Positions 61,179 to 64,000 of a DNA stretch of 64,000 nt are shown here, one piece after another. Origin of the DNA: Protostelium mycophagum. Its lineage: Eukaryota; Evosea; Variosea; Protosteliida; Protosteliaceae. A program made the translations under genes and the position numbers. The stretch covers positions 1 to 64,000 of the forward strand of contig MZNV01003013.1 of the NCBI GenBank assembly GCA_002081555.1, written 5' to 3'. Position 1 is the first letter of the stretch, and each line of letters starts with the position of its first letter. The notes beneath the pieces are model-generated. The model saw only the letters and a list, made by a program, of their open reading frames with translations. It did no database searches and was not told the DNA's origin.

Positions 61179-64000
61179 TCATCTGTTAAGCGGATCACTC
61201 AGCGTGAAAGACATCGAGGGGTTCGCGTCCACAATCAGACGATGTCTCTGGTGATATTCCGCGATGTCTTGAAGGCTCTTGTATCTCCTGTTCTCAAAGA
61301 TAAAAATCGTGACGCCGTCTTGTTTCTCTTTGTCGATGCGCCAATGGTAGATTATCTGTACTTCTCAATCTCTCAATACAATTTTGCACTTGCAAGTAGT
61401 TTGTGTTGGTGTGATACCCCAAAAGTTGGTTTTGAGACGATTATAAACATGTTCATTAGTTTATTGTTATAAAAATGTACCACAATCATTGGGTTGCACA
61501 ATCTAATTTGATCCACTTACTCCGCGATTGATTGTAGATAGTGTCAGCATGCCAGGTTGACTGGAGAACCTCACTAAAAACAAAGAGTCTTTTCGAGGGT
61601 CCTTCTGCAGCATTTTTCCCGCATCCGTGCTGCTCAGTTTACCATAGAACCACGGTAGCCTTGTCATGGTCACAATTTCAGATATGGATGTACCGGGGAG
61701 TCTGACACATGTCAAAATGACATCAAAATGACATCAAAGTGTGACGTGTGAATAAACTCCTCACAATGGGTCCATTCTCACATCTGATTCCGTGACAATC
61801 AACGAAAACTCTGCCTCAAACAAATTCCAATCCTTTTCGGATATCTTATTGCGATGTCAGTCATTGTAGACGGTATCTACTTACGGTATTTCTCTTCTTT
61901 ATGACGCAATATTTCATGCTCTCTATGTCATCACGTGATGTCTCTGTCATATTCTGACACGTGTCAGTGTGACATTTCTACAACACGTCACTCACCGACA
62001 ATTCTTCGGCGAAAACGTCCCAAGACACAAAACTGTGTGTTAAGAACAGCGAAGAGACTTTTTCCTTCAAATCTAGCCTCTTCCGATTTGAATTTCCATC
62101 GCCCAAAACAAGCCCGTGCCTCTTTTGCTTGGTCGTGGGGGTGGGTGATGACGTGTCACTCGTTTTTCCTTCTTTCAATTCTTGCAATATTCTGTACATG
62201 TCCGTGAATGTGGGACGCCGGGAAGGTTCTACAACGATCAGAAATGTGTCTTGGTGTTGAAAGACCTTTGTGCCAGCATTCTGATATATGCTTCTCTAAA
62301 AAACATCCTGATGGTATGACAGGTCTCTCTCCTCGGTATACCTGAGATATCTCGGAATAAACTCACGATATCTCGAGTGTTTTCGCAGATATTTTACCAC
62401 AACGACTTTCAAAAATAAAAAATAAAATTGAAGGTCACCTTTTCTATAATAAATTCTTCCGGTAATCCGCGCCAAGCGTTCTGCCTTGTCACTAACTCCC
62501 ACATTCTACAATTCCGTTCAATTTCCCGCCAAAATTTAAAATTTAAAATCTCACATCACCCCGAAAGAAAACATGTCCCGCTCTTCTTGTCTCTCGCCTG
62601 GCAAGTCTGCAAGATTACAACGGCTATTTTTCCAAATTTAAATACCTGGAGAGGCGTACCGAGGCATTGAGTCTCTTAAGCGACCCATCGAAGAGATGCC
62701 AAAACCGCCGATCTTGATCTCACCTTCAGCTTTATTTTTCACGTAAACATTTCCAGGGTTAAGTCCCCTCATAATACTTATCTACAACGCGTTAGAATTT
62801 TCGAGGAATTTTTTCAAGAGAGGTTGAAAACTAAGAGGTCCAACAATATTTTTTTCACTCACGTCCATCTTACGGATGCAGTCCATTCCTTGAGTAATTC
62901 CTACTAATATATTCACGATTTGCCTTGTTGATAATGGCTCCTGCTGTGGCTTGAAAAAATCCCAAAACGTTTATTTAGGTTTTTTTTTGTAAAAATCGAA
63001 GATTACCTTTGAGGATATCAGATCACAGAGATTGCCGTGAGGTAAGTATTCGGTAACCATGCATCTACTGCCGTTCTTCACGCACAGTCCGTACTGATCT
63101 AATTAACAACAAACTTCGACAAAACTTATTTCTCAAGATTTTGGCGGGAAAAGATCGGTTTGAAATTTGAAAAAAAATCCGAAATTATTCACCATCTGTG
63201 TGACATGTACATTACTTATCCCTGACAACAATTCGATCTCGTTGTATAACGTCGTAATTTCCTTTTCTTTTAATCTTGAATGGGGGTTGGGGATTTCCTT
63301 CACAGCCACAGTCACCCCTTTATAATGTGCCACGACGATGTTGGCTCTCGCGCCTGAAATCATGATTATCTCCATCTAAAATTATGTAGACTGCCAGAAA
63401 ATTGAATTATGGAAAATGTTTCGAGATCATCTGAGACAATAATTTTTCTGAACATATACCTTCTATATAGTCTCCTATGTACTCGATAAAATCGGGGTCC
63501 ACTGATCCAAAATTTTCTCCAAGGGAATGGTCCAGTGGTCCAGTTAATTCCTGGAATAAAAATGAATATTTTTGTCAAAAGCGACTTTTGCTTCTGAAAA
63601 GAGTGATCCATTTTTAATGTAAAATATCAGGTATCAATGATTCAAAATGAAATGATCTACCTTCAATCTGTCTAACCATTTCATTCTGAAATCGGGGGTG
63701 CAATCGTCAGCAAATTTAAAATACCAGACCCTGCAATTAGCACCAGGATCCTTCGGATGCAGCTCGAAGACACCATCATCTCGTAGAAGAATCTGAATCT
63801 GTTAACGACCGAGACAAGGCTTGCCTTTGCAAGAAAGATGTTCGATGTTGCAGAATGGATGAATAGGTCGTACTTGGTAATCTGTAAGAGGAGAAACCGA
63901 CCCTTTTGGAGCCTTCCCTTGCTGGTACTTGTCAACACACAACAAATTAGACATAATATGATGATCACCTGTTGGTCGAGGTAGTAGTCGATGGCACTTT
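61179..64000 (-). CDS. PH-(pseudo)kinase-SH2 protein, 5' end cut by the window
   Basis: Reading from the right edge: a PH-domain end (FELHPKDPGANC, RVWYFKFADDCTPD, RMKWLDRLK), a linker (DPDFIEYIGDYIE), then a protein kinase. The kinase has a Gly-rich loop-like GARANIVVAHYKG and VAVK lysine (VTVAVKEIPN). Its catalytic loop reads ISIMRGLNPGNVYVKN in place of HRDLxPxN, and the DFG site reads KIGGFGIS, so both catalytic Asp are absent. MFSFGVM and WELVTRQNAW follow. The C-terminal SH2 has LPWFYGKLSSTDAGKML, FLVRFSSQPGMLTLSTI and YHWRIDKEKQDGVTIFIF, ending SLQDIAEYHQR ... LSDPLNR at 61179. Kinase followed by SH2 is the order of the Dictyostelium Shk proteins; the PH domain is extra. Several introns end in GTTGTAG. 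Confidence 0.8.

Noticed and set aside
61110-61472. A 120-codon plus-strand open frame
   Set aside because: It is antisense to the SH2 exon ending at 61179, whose translation (YHWRIDKEKQDG...) is clearly the end of an SH2 domain.
1-64000. Retroelement, viral or transposase genes
   Set aside because: I looked for reverse transcriptase, integrase, capsid and transposase motifs and for long terminal repeats on both strands and saw none; the only repeats are short intronic words, small minisatellites and the paralogous gene pair.

Overview
The window is a gene-dense, intron-rich eukaryotic segment. Genes lie on both strands, often tens to a few hundred bases apart, with introns mostly of 35-130 nt (GT-AG, donors mainly GTGAG/GTAAG). 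I built the gene models by hand: I joined exons where splice sites, reading phase and family similarity agreed, so exon boundaries are inferences of varying strength. The repertoire suggests an amoeba, most likely Amoebozoa (protosteloid-like): Ras and RapGAP, a Cbl-like SH2 protein, a PH-kinase-SH2 protein, an ankyrin PARP with a WGR domain, plant-type LRR proteins, a thaumatin-like protein and a GH3 glycosidase. This placement is inference. I saw no retroviral, LTR, Polinton or LINE remnants.

Layout. 1-1000: window edge with weak exons on the minus strand. 990-6192 (-): secreted LRR plus beta-helix protein. 6777-9536 (+): tyrosyl-DNA phosphodiesterase. 9733-11200 (+): short-chain dehydrogenase. 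12044-13686 (-): unknown. 14006-14695 (+): CCDC12/Cwf18 splicing factor. 14952-16477 (-): THOC3/Tex1. 16678-19094 (-): TPR protein. 19365-20249 (+): Ras GTPase, convergent with 20276-22459 (-), an alpha/beta-hydrolase-like membrane protein with a His-rich tail. 22563-27714 (-): second copy of the LRR/beta-helix gene. 28079-29681 (-): RapGAP. 29707-31104 (-): unknown. 31423-32947 (-): C2H2-SWIM-RING ubiquitin ligase. 33176-33866 (-): NUDT1/MTH1-like Nudix hydrolase. 34135-38149 (-): Cbl-like protein with two SH2 domains. 38219-39380 (+): multipass membrane protein. 39549-40939: three small genes. 41054-50574 (-): very large PARP with SAP, chromo-like, ankyrin, WGR, regulatory and catalytic parts. 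50962-53986 (-): GH3 beta-glucosidase/xylosidase with PA14. 54125-54195 (-): tRNA-Pro(UGG). 54339-57065 (-): pseudokinase. 57239-59101 (+): zinc-finger protein. 59151-60123 (-): coiled-coil protein. 60340-60801 (+): small thaumatin-like protein. 61179-64000 (-): PH-kinase-SH2 protein cut by the right edge.

Functional themes. DNA repair and nucleotide sanitation (TDP1, PARP, MTH1-like), mRNA splicing and export (CCDC12, THOC3), small-GTPase and phosphotyrosine signalling (Ras, RapGAP, Cbl-like, PH-kinase-SH2), and secreted or surface proteins (two LRR/beta-helix proteins, GH3, thaumatin-like, GPI-type protein). Both protein kinases in the window lack the HRD and DFG aspartates, so both look like pseudokinases.

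The most unusual signal is not a gene. Introns and intergenic DNA are seeded with short shared words: TCTACAACG/CGTTGTAGA in both orientations, often forming the 3' splice site; a TGCGGC-TTT-GCCGCA hairpin; a 24-base near-palindrome present almost identically in introns of two different genes; and many copies of TGACGTCA. Together they suggest an intron-colonising element family or a genome-wide regulatory code.
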